Origin: Athripsodes cinereus
Lineage: Eukaryota; Arthropoda; Insecta; Trichoptera; Leptoceridae
Length of the DNA stretch: 64,000 bases
NCBI GenBank assembly: GCA_947579605.1
Contig: OX388322.1
Location: forward strand, 9,920,001-9,984,000
Direction: 5' to 3'
The stretch's first letter is position 1. The number at the start of each line of letters is the position of its first letter. This document shows positions 49,261-61,564 of the stretch, piece after piece. The notes beneath the pieces are model-generated. The model saw only the letters and a list, made by a program, of their open reading frames with translations. It was not told where the DNA came from and made no database searches. Made by a program: the position numbers and the translations under genes.

Positions 49261-49871
49261 AACTATTTTTCAACAAAATCACGACCAGTACCTTTACAGA
49301 AAATGTCACTAGGAATAATTGTAGACGTGATTCAAAATAATTTTGTTATCAAATTTTAATGAATAAATATTTATTAACTATGCAATATAATCTAAAATTG
49401 GACATAAATAAAATTTGACTGATAATTATTCTTATTACATACTTCATCAAATGTAAGTTGTTAATATTGATTATAAGAGCACGACTTATTAATTTTTCTA
49501 CTCTACTTAATCTATGATTGCTTATGTGTTACTACTACAAATCTTTCAAATATAATAAATAATATCAAACACCTAATATATATTACCTTTGAAGTTATTC
49601 AACGATATGGTTTCACTTTCTTTCAATAAGTGTATTGTATAATTCAAATACATATTATTGTGTAACATATCAATAGTTAAAAATCAGAGTAAGTTTTGAT
49701 TTTCATAATCTCGAGTAACTGGAATAGGCTTAGATATCTTTATAGGATTTGAAGTATTTTTAATGAGAGTCTTATTATTAATTTATTTCAATACTCAATT
49801 TGTTCGTATTAATAAAAGAATCGTAAATGTTTTCTCAAAAATTTTTCAATAGAACAATGATAATTTTACTT
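49261..49871. other. AT-rich stretch, nothing recognised
   Basis: No supported feature. Confidence 0.35.
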
Positions 49872-49949
49872 GTATGTTTATAGCATTCGATTGGCCCGCT
49901 GTATACCTCACTTGTGAGAGATTTCATGACGGTATAGTAGTAGTAGTAG
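49872..49949 (+). repeat. Dispersed repeat T, copy 7, with (TAG)n tail
   Basis: ttggcccgctgtatacctca then cttgtgagagatttcatgac and ggtatagtagtagtagtag. It matches the core and tail of the 15820 copy. Confidence 0.65.
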
Positions 49950-50024
49950 CAACGAAATAGTAGTAGCAAAAGAAATATTGTGTAAACTCGACCAACATAA
50001 TATTTAAGATGGAATCATTTCTTC

Positions 50025-50515
50025 ATCTATCTATCTCTATAGTCTTTCTATCTATACCATCACGCCATGTCCCAGGAGGGGAAGGCAGAGAGAACGGAAC
50101 GCCATATAGATCTATCCATACAAATTTCTTTCGCTTCCTCCACATTCATCCAGTTTCTCATAAATGTTCGCCGACTTCTTTTACTCAACACGCGGTCGTC
50201 CTTAAGGATTTGATCCACGTGGTCAAGCCACGTGGTTCTTGGCCGTCCGCGCTTCCTCACACCTCCCCTTTCAGATAAATACATCCTCTTCGTCATTCTT
50301 TCATCTTGCATCCGCTCAACATGTCGAAACCATCGTAACTTATTTACACGCATTCTATCCACAAAACTCTTCTCGCATCCGCTCATTCTCCTGATATTCT
50401 CATTCTTCACTCTATCCCGCAACGTTTTACCAACCATTCTTCTCAGTGAACGCATCTCCATGGCATTTATTCCACCTCTTCATACCATTACGAATAATCT
50501 GCAAGTATGGTAGCC
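50025..50515 (-). pseudogene. Non-LTR retrotransposon ORF2 C-terminus, 133 open codons, (GATA)n tail
   Basis: The minus-strand frame (50461-50060) runs MEMRSLRRMVGKTLRDRVKN, NKLRWFRHVERMQDERMTKR, GRPRTTWLDHVDQIL, EICMDRSIWRSVLSAFPSWD, MA-stop. This is the intact C-terminal third of a LINE ORF2 (LRWFGHVERM..GRPR..W..DR..WR). After the stop the sequence gatggtata leads to GATA repeats (50026-50058). Upstream (50462-50515) homology continues past a stop. The RT core and endonuclease are gone. Copies: 20480-21230, 41775-42240, 60952-61275. Confidence 0.82.
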
Positions 50516-51024
50516 AGTAGGTAGGTACCTACTCAAAGATATTCAAAGGATTACTAGTAAATTCGAGTATGTCGTTATAATCCAAATAAAATAGTACAAT
50601 TGCTATACTTGTAATATAATTTTTAGCTAGGCTATGCGATAAGGTGTTCTGATCTGTTTTGCTTCACATAGGTACACTGTTCAGCCTTGTCTATTTAACA
50701 ATGTAATATTTATTAATAATTCCAAGTGCTGCAAATTCATTAGTATGCATCTTACTGTCTAATCTGTTGAATAATAATACAAAATACGAAAAATTTATGG
50801 TGTAATTAAACTTAATGTCGGCATGGTAATCCAGTTATGTCTTACAGTATCTCAAACATTTGTATTATGCCAAATAACATTTGATTTATGCTTTAACATT
50901 TATGTCCTAGAAAGTCAGCTGTCCTACGTTAAAGGGTGATCTATTAATGTACATAAATGTTGTTTTAATCTTAAATTTTAACACTTTTTTAAAACCAATT
51001 TTCCCCAAAAAACAAAAGTGCTAT

Positions 51025-51155
51025 TTTTTCTTTTTTCGAATAAAGATATATCTGGATTTTGTTTTAAACCCAAATACAACCTTATACACCTTTCACAAAA
51101 AACTTGTGTCGTGAAAAGGGAGTTTGTTGGCACCTGGGATCGAACCGCGGACCCG
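51025..51155 (-). repeat. tRNA-derived SINE family B, copy 5 (truncated at box B)
   Basis: From the T-rich tail through gatatatctggattttgttt, gtgaaaagggagtttgttgg and cacctgggatcgaaccgcgg to box B, where homology stops abruptly at acccgataaac. The box A half is missing. Confidence 0.75.
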
Positions 51156-53165
51156 ATAAACATATCCGAAATTAATTAGCATATCCATAGAAAATAGAAA
51201 TGTGAAAGTCAATCGCAAAATTAAAACATGGTTTCTTCCACGAAATTTCGGATGAAAAACATCTTAGACCATGCTTTTTCAGTGGATATTAATAACTATT
51301 TATCTTCGTCAAATCGACATCAATAGAGGAAAAATAGATCCCATCATTGGAATTGAAAGACAAGTGTTTGCCCCATAATCTACACTTTACAAACATAATA
51401 ATTTAATGTAATTCTCTAATTAAGTAACCAATGCAATAAAGTTTAAAATTTCAAAATATTACTTTTGCATTACTGCCACCATAATATTGTTTAATTTTTA
51501 AGCTCATATACCTCACAATAAAATGCTAATGAAAAGCCTGAAGCGAAATTGTATTTATGTAGACAAGTACAAAGTTAAAAATTCAATTCAATAGAGTTCA
51601 GTTCCCAGTTCAAAATAATTTTCATACCGATATAAATATTATAATAATGCACATTAATCAATGCATACTTTTATTTAATCCATTATACCAACTTAGCGTA
51701 TAATTTATTCATGAATAATAATTAAATTTTAGTTGTAAATAGCAGTACATACAACATAGTATTAATTTATTATTTTATTACATTAAATGCGTCCATGAAC
51801 AACCTTGCTTCTAGGTATAGACAAAACTAGATACATATTTGTACGATGGTACAACGTATAACATTACTGTGTTACGTATACAGATATTCAGTTAGTATAT
51901 AAATGATCAAACTTCATATATTTTAATACTGTTTGTACATTCCTTACTAGATAGGTTTCTTTATAATATTGTTATTAACAGATATCTTATGTGTTGGTTG
52001 ATAATTAATTTAGCCTTCAGTTAGACTACTATTCTTTTAAATTATAACTATTACTAAGTATTGATTTTATACATACGTTGATTTTTTATAGTTTTTACAA
52101 GTAAGTATTATCGATCTGATAATAATTGTCTATTCATCCATCGATTATAATTGTGTTTAAATGATGACAGACGAAATTCACTTACAAGTGTTAATCATCT
52201 TGAAATATCTATCTAAATACCTTCTTTTATCGACATATGTTTGTTAAAGGATCTATTTTGAGTTGATGTGAAACTCGTATGTCAATTTTACATAAATTTA
52301 TGCAATATCACACAAATACCTAAGCACTTTTCAATAAACTATTTTATTTATTTATTTCATGTATTCTTTTTGTCCATCATCAGGTATAAACAAAAGAAAC
52401 AAATAAATTTACGAAAAATAATTTTTACTTTCTTTGAAGTAAAAACCCAAAATCATCTACTTTTTTAATATACTATGTGATTTTATGTTGATAAATCGAA
52501 TTATGTCGAACAAATGTAAATTGCAAACATCATAGAAATCTCTAGTTAAATACCTAAATAAAATCTGTAATTTCGAAGATTGTTGAAATGATTTCATGAT
52601 ATAAGGTTGTACAAAAAAAATTGTTTATATCATCAACATGATTTTAGTAAACTTTAAGTGGAATAAACTTTGAAAAATGCATCTGATGTAATTTTATAGC
52701 ATGTTGATAATATGTTAACAATATATTCAAAAGAGGTTAACAAGACGGAGCCCATTATATATAAATAATATGGGTGAGGAATTTACAAAAAAGTTTTTGT
52801 TTTGTTATGGATCCGTCCGTCCCCGGCGCCTGAGAAGGTCTTTGACTTTAAAAATTTGGGGCAAACAACACAAGGGCCTACTTAGGAGTAGGTATATTAT
52901 AATATTATTATAATGGTTTGTATGTAAATATTTGCAACTCGAAATTCCGAAGGTAGGTCACTGAAACTATAAAATGTTTACACGCAAATTCAAAATACCA
53001 TAGTAGTAATTGATATTAATAATATCCACTTATACTTCAGCCTACATCAACGCCTTTGGGATGAAAAAACATACAAATGTTATATATACATACACTAGCA
53101 TACTTTGAATCTAAATATTTCTTAATACGTTATTTTGATGATCCGTACCTAAGCGTTTGCAAGAT
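51156..53165. other. AT-rich stretch, nothing recognised
   Basis: A small GC-richer patch at 52800-52890 (ggatccgtccgtccccggcg) is unassigned. No exon-like ORF. Confidence 0.35.
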
Positions 53166-53274
53166 CATGGTTACTCTTAAGACAATCTAAATACGATCTT
53201 AATCTTGTCTCGATCTTAATCCTTAAGACAAGAATAAGATCGTACCTATTTAGATTGTGTCAAGAGTAAACCTG
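53166..53274. mobile_element. MITE family M, copy 2 (internally deleted)
   Basis: The left arm GGTTACTCTTAAGACAATCT...ACGATCTTAATCTTGTCT and an inverse right arm ending ...TTTAGATTGTGTCAAGAGTAAACCTG enclose only about 17 bp. The arms are clearly related to copy 1 at 48659 (GGTTACTCTTGACAAAACTA...ACGATCTTAATCTAGTCT) but diverged. Confidence 0.75.
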
Positions 53275-54051
53275 AAGACAGAAAAATTTTCAATGTAAAA
53301 ACATTTTAGTAAACAAGTAGGTAATTTTGCTTTTAACACTTAGGGCTCATGCTGTTTAAGTGTAAAATTGATAAACTGCTGCATGCCGAATATTGTTGAA
53401 AAGAGTTTAATGTTAACTTTGAGACAATAGAAATGTGTTTTTAACCTCAAATAGGCGGAAATAATTCAACTTTGGATTCACTAACAACATTATCATAAAG
53501 AAATATTGTTATGTTAAAATTATAGGCATTGAACTAGGAAATGATTTCAATACAGAAATGACACGTTGGTGTTAAAATTGTAGATGGAGAATTTGTGTTA
53601 TTTTTTTCCTTTAAGACAAAATAACTTAATGGTTTAGTTTAACGAAAAATAAGACAAAATCATGGCGATGACAAAATAAGTTTCTCGTACTTTTACATTC
53701 GAGCATTGCCTACCTTCAAATTTGAACTGGACTACCTACACTATCTATAATAGTATAATAACGTATAATCACAGCTGTGAATTTTAACGTTCGGTTGTTG
53801 TGAAGTATGAAGTAGCAGTTAATATAGATACATAGTGTAGTGTAGGTACACATTATAATAATAATTATAATATTTGCTCACAAAACTGGATTCCGAAGGT
53901 TAACAAAAACATTTTCACCGTATGTAAACTAACTGACAACAAGAAGGTACTTGCTAGTAGCAAGAGACGACGATGTGATTTGAGATGTTAAATCATCTGG
54001 AAGAACATCGATAGTTATCTGATACCAAAAACTTTTATCTATTCATCAATA

Positions 54052-54145
54052 TATACCATCACGGTATGTTTTATTAGTGGGGTAGCGAATAGACTAACTG
54101 TATAATTATAATGGACTAATAGATGTCTCTCTCCGTGTCAATATA
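54052..54145 (-). repeat. Dispersed repeat T, copy 8
   Basis: atataccatcacggtatgtt...gtggggtagcgaatagacta then ctctctccgtgtcaat is the inverse of the family core. Confidence 0.55.
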
Positions 54146-54512
54146 AAATAATACATTCAAGTTGGGCCCCATGTTTCATTTAACGAATATGTGCATGAAT
54201 ACAAGCCTTCTACAGGATACTTACAAACTCGTAGAGAACAGTTTATTATAGTCTTTATCGGGGAAAAATATTTATTTATTAGAAACACGCACAGAAATTT
54301 GACGAATTGAATAATTATCAAGAGTATAAGAAAAAAATATCAAGTAAAGATATGTATGTTTAAGAAACGGGTATTTCACTGGTTGCTAGATGTGGGAAGA
54401 AAGAATGTCGAAGATATGCTGGGCATTTTGAGTTAACAGAATTGATTGGGGTATATGTTCGTGTGGAACTTTGATCGAGACTGTCCTGGTACTGATATAA
54501 CATAACATAACA

Positions 54513-54751
54513 CGTGTAGACAATTCACACAGACCGAGCTAGTCCCAAACTAAGATATGAATCTTGTATTATGGGTACTAACACGGCGATACACATATAC
54601 CTACAATGCACTAAATACACATACATGTAACACCCAGACCCAGGACAATCTGAAAAAGGTCATTCTTCATTTTGCCCTGGCCGGGAATCGAACCCGGGAC
54701 CTCGTGACTCAAAGGCAAGTGCGTTAGCCTCCGCGCCACACCGGTCGTCAT
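54513..54751 (-). repeat. tRNA-derived SINE family A, copy 5 (best full-length copy)
   Basis: Minus strand: box A GTGTGGCGCGGAGGCTAACG, box B GGGTTCGATTCCCGGCCAGG, the body ...aaattgtcctgggtctgggt in family form, and the tail gggactagctcggtctgtgt then gaattgtcta. It is the best reference for family A here. Confidence 0.88.
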
Positions 54752-55311
54752 ATGGTGGATATCTTCAAGGGACACTTGCTGTATGATGTGTTTAAATAAA
54801 CTTAAAGTTTAAATAAAAATACTGTAGATTATTGTACAGTATGACACAGTCTTTTGACTAGTATACTGTGCGATGTGTTGTATTTAAGAAGGAAAAAAAA
54901 ATATACAATGATGATGTGACTAAAAGAAGAAAATTGTTATTACTAGTATATGTACCTATATTATAATGTTATAATATCCTGTAATTTTTATTTTGATAAA
55001 TAAACATAAACATTTTTTATTTTGATAAATAAACAAAGAAAAACAGGGTCCATTCACTGCAAACCCAGTAATCCATACAAATACCGATCTTTCCAAGTAA
55101 GTAGTCACATTAAGCGGTAAATATAACTGAAAAATATTGCAATAAAGACACGTCTTCCGTTCTTTTCTATAAGTGTCATTTCGTTTTTGAGTGTCAATTC
55201 ATAAGCAGGTATTTGTAAATCATTACGTTTAAGGCATTGTATAATTATCTTCAATTTTATGACGAAATATGCCACACATCCCAAATGTCTTAATTTTTAT
55301 TTTCTACCTTT

Positions 55312-55376
55312 ACGGTTATTACACGCAGTTGATCTCTACCAGCCAATCCACTTCTGAGAGATGCCCTGATTTTATA
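55312..55376 (+). repeat. Dispersed repeat T, copy 9 (weak)
   Basis: cgcagttgatctctaccagc then caatccacttctgagagatg and ccctgat resemble the family core with about one third of positions changed. Confidence 0.4.
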
Positions 55377-55969
55377 GAAATGGTAGTTATGTTGCCAACA
55401 AATAATTTTAAAGAGGTTTTAGAGAGTCAAATAAGGTCAATCGATAATATATATTTTTTTGCATCCCTAAGAATGTTTTAAGTTCTACATTTAATGACAT
55501 GAGACTTGTTGCTGTTAATTATAAAGTATTTTGTGTCGCGGGACCTCATTTTTCTGTCATTGGTAGTTGTATTAAAAAGTTGGTGAGAGAAAGATTGAGA
55601 AACAGGAAATTATCTTTAAATAGAATTGTCATCAGAATCATTAATACACTCGTACGCAAGAAGGCTTCACTTGTTTTGCATAGAAGAGAGGGCATAATAT
55701 TGTCATATTGTGGCAAATAATTTTCTGTATTTAATTCCTTCAACCATCTTATTTTGCTGCATCCAAATTGTAATAATATTTTCCTGCCCAATGTCACGAC
55801 TTACGGAGCCAACAAATAACTGATATTGATTCTACTATTCAACTTTTTTTTTTGCTCAATAATGCTAACTTGGTAGAAAATAAGCATCTTCATTTCTGAG
55901 CGTTTTTTACCAATTAAGTTACCAAAAATTAAAAAAAAATTCAGAGGAATTATAAACTTCAAAAGATCA

Positions 55970-56137
55970 AGAGAGAGGCCAAAGCGCAGATGGCGTGAAG
56001 TAGTGAGACAAGACATGCGGAACTGCGATGTTTCCCATGAGGATGCGAGAACCAAGTGGAGAAACAGGAAAAGAATGTAGACCTCACCACCATGTGGAAC
56101 TGATAATTTCCTAAAGAGAAGAAGAAGAAGAAGAAGA
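55970..56137 (+). pseudogene. Non-LTR retrotransposon ORF2 C-terminus with (GAA)n tail
   Basis: Frame 55970-56080: RERPKRRWREVVRQDMRNCD, VSHEDARTKWRNRKRM-stop. The RPKxRW.DxVxxDMxxxxV..EDA.....WR layout is a LINE C-terminus. A short 3' UTR ends in (GAA)n at 56118-56137. Confidence 0.7.
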
Positions 56138-56514
56138 GGAATTATAAACAAGAGTCTCTTAGACCAGGTCAGGAATCTTATGAGTGCAATAAAACATATT
56201 TTTGTTTAAATCTCTTTAGGTATCTCAATATTGAATCACTCAGCCATTACGATAACCCCTCCATTATAACAGAAATTAGGTCTATGGAAAGTGCTCACAC
56301 TCAATATTCTGTAACTTGATATTCTTACCTAAATTTGCACTACCAATATTTAAACTAAATTTGATATTACTTATAACATTTACATGAACCATATTGTAAT
56401 GGACATCCTATTATATTAATCAAATCCACGGTCATTATTATTCAATAATTTAATTCTTTCATATATTTTATTCGGTATTATATAAATGATCATCAAATAA
56501 TATTTTTGATCCTA

Positions 56515-56790
56515 TTCACCGACCATCAGAAAAATAAAACGATAATCAAAAAAGTAAAATTAACACCAAAACAATACCACCAAATATTTCATATTCCGAT
56601 CATCAAAATATAAAATAAGTATCATCAAATAAATGAAACTAACATCAAAATTATTACCTACAAATATTAAATTCCGATCGTCAAAATATTTCAGTATGAC
56701 CACCAAAAAATACATTTGACCATAAAATAAATAGATTGATTGCCAAAATAGTAGATTGATCGCCAAATTTATTATTATAATAACAAAAAT
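56515..56790 (-). repeat. Diverged array of 'TTTGGCGATCA' repeats, inverted relative to 57.4 kb
   Basis: The minus strand reads ttggcgatcaatctactatt, ttggcaatcaatctatttat, then ggtcaaatgtattttttggt and so on: short segments each starting with (T)TTGG(C/T)GATCA. The first matches the tandem units at 57408-57700. Confidence 0.55.
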
Positions 56791-56959
56791 CGTTCATAAT
56801 ATTTAAATAAATTCATTAGAAAGTCTCTTTCTTCACTATCGTGATTTTTTAAGAATGCTTAAAATGACATGACCCTTTTTATTATTTCACTATTCACGAC
56901 TACAATGATAATATTTGAATACTCAAACCCGTTGCAGATGCACTATTATCGGAACTATG

Positions 56960-57407
56960 ATACTTGAGCGGCCCCACCCGTATTCGAGTATTTTTTCCAT
57001 AGAAAAAGTAATATATACGAAACTTTATATTCGGAAATTTATTTTCGAACTAGATTTTATTACTAGATAACGGAAATTTATTTTCGAACTAGATTTTATT
57101 TTCGCCGGTTTTATTTTATTTTTGCCGGCAAAAATAAAACCGGCGAAAATAAAATCTAGTTCGAACATAAATTGGCTCCACCCGTTGTCGAGTATTTTTT
57201 CCATAAAAAAAGTAATGTGTACGAAACTGTAGAAAATTTACATTGGTACTAGATTTTATTTTTGCCGGTTTTATTTCGAATATAAATTGTCTCCACCCGT
57301 TGTCGAGTATTTTTTTTTCTATAGAAAAGTAATATGTAGGTACAAAACTGTAAGAAATTTATATTGGAATCAGATTTTATTTTTGCCGGCAAATGTTTTA
57401 TTGTTTT
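56960..57407 (+). repeat. Motif R array and 83-bp palindrome
   Basis: Motif R (cccacccgttgtcgagtatt then tttccatagaaaaagtaat and acgaaactgtagaaa) occurs three times, from about 56972, 57176 and 57293. Between copies lie versions of ctagattttatttttgccgg. Bases 57083-57165 form a near-perfect palindrome centred on TGCCGGCA, with outer ends TTCGAACTAGATTTTATTTT and its inverse, spoiled only by one 5-bp insertion in the left arm. Motif R recurs inverted at 25960-26040. It looks like a transposon subterminal region. Confidence 0.7.
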
Positions 57408-57700
57408 GGATTCAATTTAGAATTATTTGAGAATCACGATTTGATGATCAATCTACTATTTTGGCGATCATATTGAATTATTTGGTGACAATATTTTATA
57501 TTTTAGGGTTCAATTTAGAATTATTTGAGGATCACGATTTGATGATCAATCTACTATTTTGGCGATCATATTGAATTATTTGGTTAGAATATTTTATTTT
57601 TTAGGGTTCAATTTAGAATTATTTGAGGATCACGATTTGATGATCAATCTACTATTTTGGCTATCATATTGAATTATTTGGTGACGATTTTGGTATATTT
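57408..57700 (+). repeat. 98-bp tandem repeat, three units
   Basis: Units start at 57408, 57506 and 57604, spaced exactly 98 bp. Each contains ttcaatttagaattatttga, atcacgatttgatgatcaat, ctactattttggc and atcatattgaattatttgg. Units 2 and 3 are nearly identical. Confidence 0.9.
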
Positions 57701-60700
57701 TTGATGATCACTTAAATACAAGCCTATTTTATTGTGCAATGCACGGATACATTTAATCAAATATAATAAATTCGCTTTTGTCCTTGAAATTCAAGTAAAA
57801 TGCATGTTTGTCGATCAAGGCTGTAACAATGAGAAACTATTGCAAACTACAATATCTACAAACAAATAGAAATAAAATTATTTTATGTATATCCGGTAGT
57901 GAATATTATGTAATAAATTGTATGCGATTTGATACAAAATAACGCCTAATTTATCAAATAAATTGATTGTTTTCTTTTAAACAAATAATTAGTTCATAGT
58001 CTTTATCAGTCTACGTTTTTTATCTTGGGAAGGTCAGCTGATACATAACATAACTAACTGACTCATACTTCTCTATGAGTTACCTTTTATGAGTTACGAT
58101 ATATTAGAAAATTATATATCAGTATATTAGGAAAATGAATCAATTATCTTCTACCCATATTATGTAAGAGGGTGTCGCAGAGCGATATATTTGTTAGTAG
58201 GTATATCATGCTGTTCAGCTATGAAGAAATCTGTGATAAAAAGATAAAGAAAGAGTTCTATTTATTTTTCTACAACAGAGAGATAGAGAAAGATTTCTAT
58301 TTATTTTTCTAAAACGTCCCTCTATCCGAGTGAAGCAAACAAATACAGAAAAATAAGTAATAAAAAAAAGGATTTTTAAAAGGTGGGTGGTAAATGTCAA
58401 CAAATGAGACTTATTACCTTGTATCTTAAAGAAGTGTTCTTGTATCTATCTGTTTTACCCTCCTTAAAAAGTCAACTTGTTACCTATATGCAAATATATA
58501 AAAATGGTCCAAAACGTTGAATTGAAGTGTTCATGAAACTATATTTGGGTCACCTCTTCGAATAATCAAATATGCATACAAAAGATAAGTGCTTTTTTTT
58601 GCACTTTCTATCAATAAGATACTAAAACATAAAATTGTTTAACTCCAGACACCAGCAGAACTAATCATTGGCATTTCGTGTACGTAAACTAAATTCCAAA
58701 AATCGTATTCAGGAAATTGTATTGTAGATATGTAACATTAATGAACTTAATCATTAATATAATATGAAATTAAACAGCAAACTAACTATGTAATGTTATT
58801 ATTATAAGTAACTTGTAGTGAAAGTCCTTGGAGAGAAATGCAACAATCGCCAGCCGCGGCCGTGCCAAACCTTAGAAAGATTATGTTAATAACGAGTGTA
58901 TACATCTATACGTAATATGCAATTCATAATAATATAATCAACATACTATGAAGTAAAAGGTTATCATATCTACTTGAGACAACAGTTCTCGTTAGAGAGT
59001 CATATGTTGAAATTAACTATATGTATAGTATAGTTATTGTTGATGTGTACAGTAGTTCATAGATTCTATTATCTGACTAATTGGCATCGATAGCAGTATG
59101 TGATTTATAAAATAATTTATGCTAGACAATATTTTCATGCTACGAAAAAGGCATCAAGGGTATGTGATTATTCGAAGCAATATTTTTTTGGCATATTTCA
59201 TTACTGCATCTGCTCAAATGTGATAATTATCAAATACCTAGATATATTCATATTTAGAACAGATATCAATGTCGATAATCTTTAGAAAATTCCAATCATC
59301 TAAGAAAATAAATATGTGTTTTTTCCTGTGCCCGAAGAGCTATTAAATGTTTGATATGTTGTCTAACGTAGAATTTTTCAGGAAGAATGAATGAGAAATG
59401 TAAGAGCTTTTAAGATTCGCGAAAGATAGAGAGGCATTCGTTTAAGTAATCACCGACGTCGGGGAAATTGACATAGCACAAAAAAGAACATTTTTAAGAT
59501 GGTCATATAATTATATAGGTAATTGAAATGCTGTGGCACGCTGAAAATTTGCGATGCGATGAAGTCAATCATTGATGATAAAGTTGTAAAGAAAGAATCG
59601 AGTATAATGACGCATACTTTATTGCGTGAACTTGTCCAACCCGTCACCCATTAGTTGAATGTAACAAATTAGTATTTACTGTACTCATACTAAGTAACAA
59701 TTATATGCAAAACACATTACACGAGTATACTTGGTAATACTTTATTCTGATAGATAATGTGTTTATTTACAGAGCAACAAACCCCTGTTTGCCTTGTATG
59801 ATACAATAATTGAGTATCATGTGACCTACTCTCTTTTCTTCCGTCATATCAGATTATTATTGAATGCTTTCCTCCTAGTTGCACATTCTTACATTAAATG
59901 TCTAAATATATGAATTGCATGTATTACGAAATACCTCAAAAGTGCTATGATTATTAGTAGGTATACGACAAATTTTAGAAATGTTAGCTTCAGAGTTCAA
60001 CAATATTGTCAAGAAATTATGAATGTTGTAGCATTAATGTTTGAGATTAAAATTTGAAGATATGTCTACTAAAAAACCAACTTTTCTTATTATATACATA
60101 TTTATTTATTCAATCTTCACTGTAAATTGATTACAATACATAGAATTAAAAAAAAATGCATTAAAATAAGATATAATCAATAAACAGATCATACATATCA
60201 ACGTCATTTTCAAAAATGAATGTCAGTTTCTTATAATATTCTGGGTTAAAAAATACTGAACAAAAGTAAAGATTTACCAGCACACAGTAAAGGAACATCA
60301 ATGGAACTAAAACAAGACATCTACTGTCAGCTGTTAAGACCATAGACTATAATATTTTGACAGCCGTAAAATAATTTCGCTGTGCCACACATTATTGACT
60401 ATATTTGTTACTAATTAAATAATAAAAGAAAAATATAGAATGAAATGTGGAAATGCTTAAACAGGAAGCTATTTACTACTAGTATTGTTCGTAAACAAAA
60501 AATAATGTTTACAACGCGGAGTTGTTGGTATGTACGTTGTATCGAAAACAATACATAATAATACTTCATTTGAAATAAACAAAATGTTGTTCTATTATAC
60601 TTACTACCTATCATCAAGTAGCGCTCGGTGTCTATTGATTGGTAAATGGTTATTAATAGTTAGGTATTACAACAATTATAACTAGACATCATATTGCATT

Positions 60701-60951
60701 GCGTTGCATTGAAATGTTGGTATCACTGATAGCTGATATCTACCTGATTATGATTGATATTAATGCAATAACAACGAGTTAAGGAGCGATATCATTTCCT
60801 ATACTGGTTTTTAACAAAATAATCACTTAAATATTTTACTCCGTTCACACATTTATATGTACTTTATATACACCATTATAGGCCGAGGCAAAGTCTCATT
60901 AATTTAGTAAATTTTAGGTTGAAAATATTATAAATATCTGTTATGTATTCC
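57701..60951. other. AT-rich stretch, nothing recognised
   Basis: No shared repeat or exon-like ORF was identified. A GC-rich dot at 58849-58870 (cgccagccgcggccgtgcca) is unassigned. Confidence 0.35.
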
Positions 60952-61275
60952 TCTCTATCTATACCTCTACGCCGTGTCCCGAATGGGGAAGGCAGAGATA
61001 ATGGAACGCCATATTCTTACATACTTCTTTCGCCTTCCTCATATTCATACAGTCTCTCATACATACACGCCGATTTCTCTTACTCAACTCACGACCGTCT
61101 TTGAGATTTGATCCACGTGGTCAAGCCACGTAATCCTTGAACGTCCGCGCTTTCTCACACCCCTTTTTTCAAATAAATACACCCTTTTCGTCCTTTCATC
61201 GTCCATTCGCTCCACATGTCTAAACCATCGCGACTTATTTCCATTCTATCTATGTACAACCCTCTTCTCACAAGT
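60952..61275 (-). pseudogene. Degraded non-LTR retrotransposon ORF2 C-terminus
   Basis: It parallels 50045-50380 along its length (plus-strand gccgtgtcccgaatggggaa, ggcagagataatggaacgcc, gatttgatccacgtggtcaa, gccacgtaatccttgaacgt). The reading frame is broken. The insertion ends in a ctctctatctatac tail, as the 50-kb copy does. Confidence 0.75.
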
Positions 61276-61302
61276 GTATTGACAGAAATATAACACTATA
61301 TA

Positions 61303-61564
61303 TTAGGGTGCTTCTTATTTGGCCGAAAAAAATTTTTTTTTGAATTTTTCAAGGGACACCCCATTTTTTTGTTCTATGCTATAAATAAGCGCTGCCGATT
61401 TTTTTTCAGAATTTTTCAACAAAAATTAGGGGTCGCTACCACGAGAAAAAAATTTAATAAGTATAAAAAAAAAACAAATTAATTTCAATCAATTTTTTAT
61501 GTATTTTTTTTTATAATCAAATACTACAGCCATTTCAAGATTAACAAAATATTGAAAACATAAA
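61303..61564 (-). other. 3' flank and possible terminus of the transposase-like element
   Basis: From tatattagggtgcttcttat then ttggccgaaa the sequence changes to very T-rich runs, with aagggacaccccattttttt and aggggtcgctaccacg. The sharp change in composition after the SINE/LINE DNA suggests the element ends near 61303-61310 (AGGGTGCTTCTTATTTGGCC). No inverted partner was found before base 64000, so the other end may lie outside the window. Confidence 0.4.

Noticed and set aside
55801..56151. 116-codon minus-strand frame
   Set aside because: Partly antisense to the LINE fragment at 55970-56137 and partly poly-Leu from the (GAA)n tail.
57408..57700. Possible CRISPR-like array
   Set aside because: The 98-bp units are whole-unit tandem repeats with no distinct spacers, in an insect genome.
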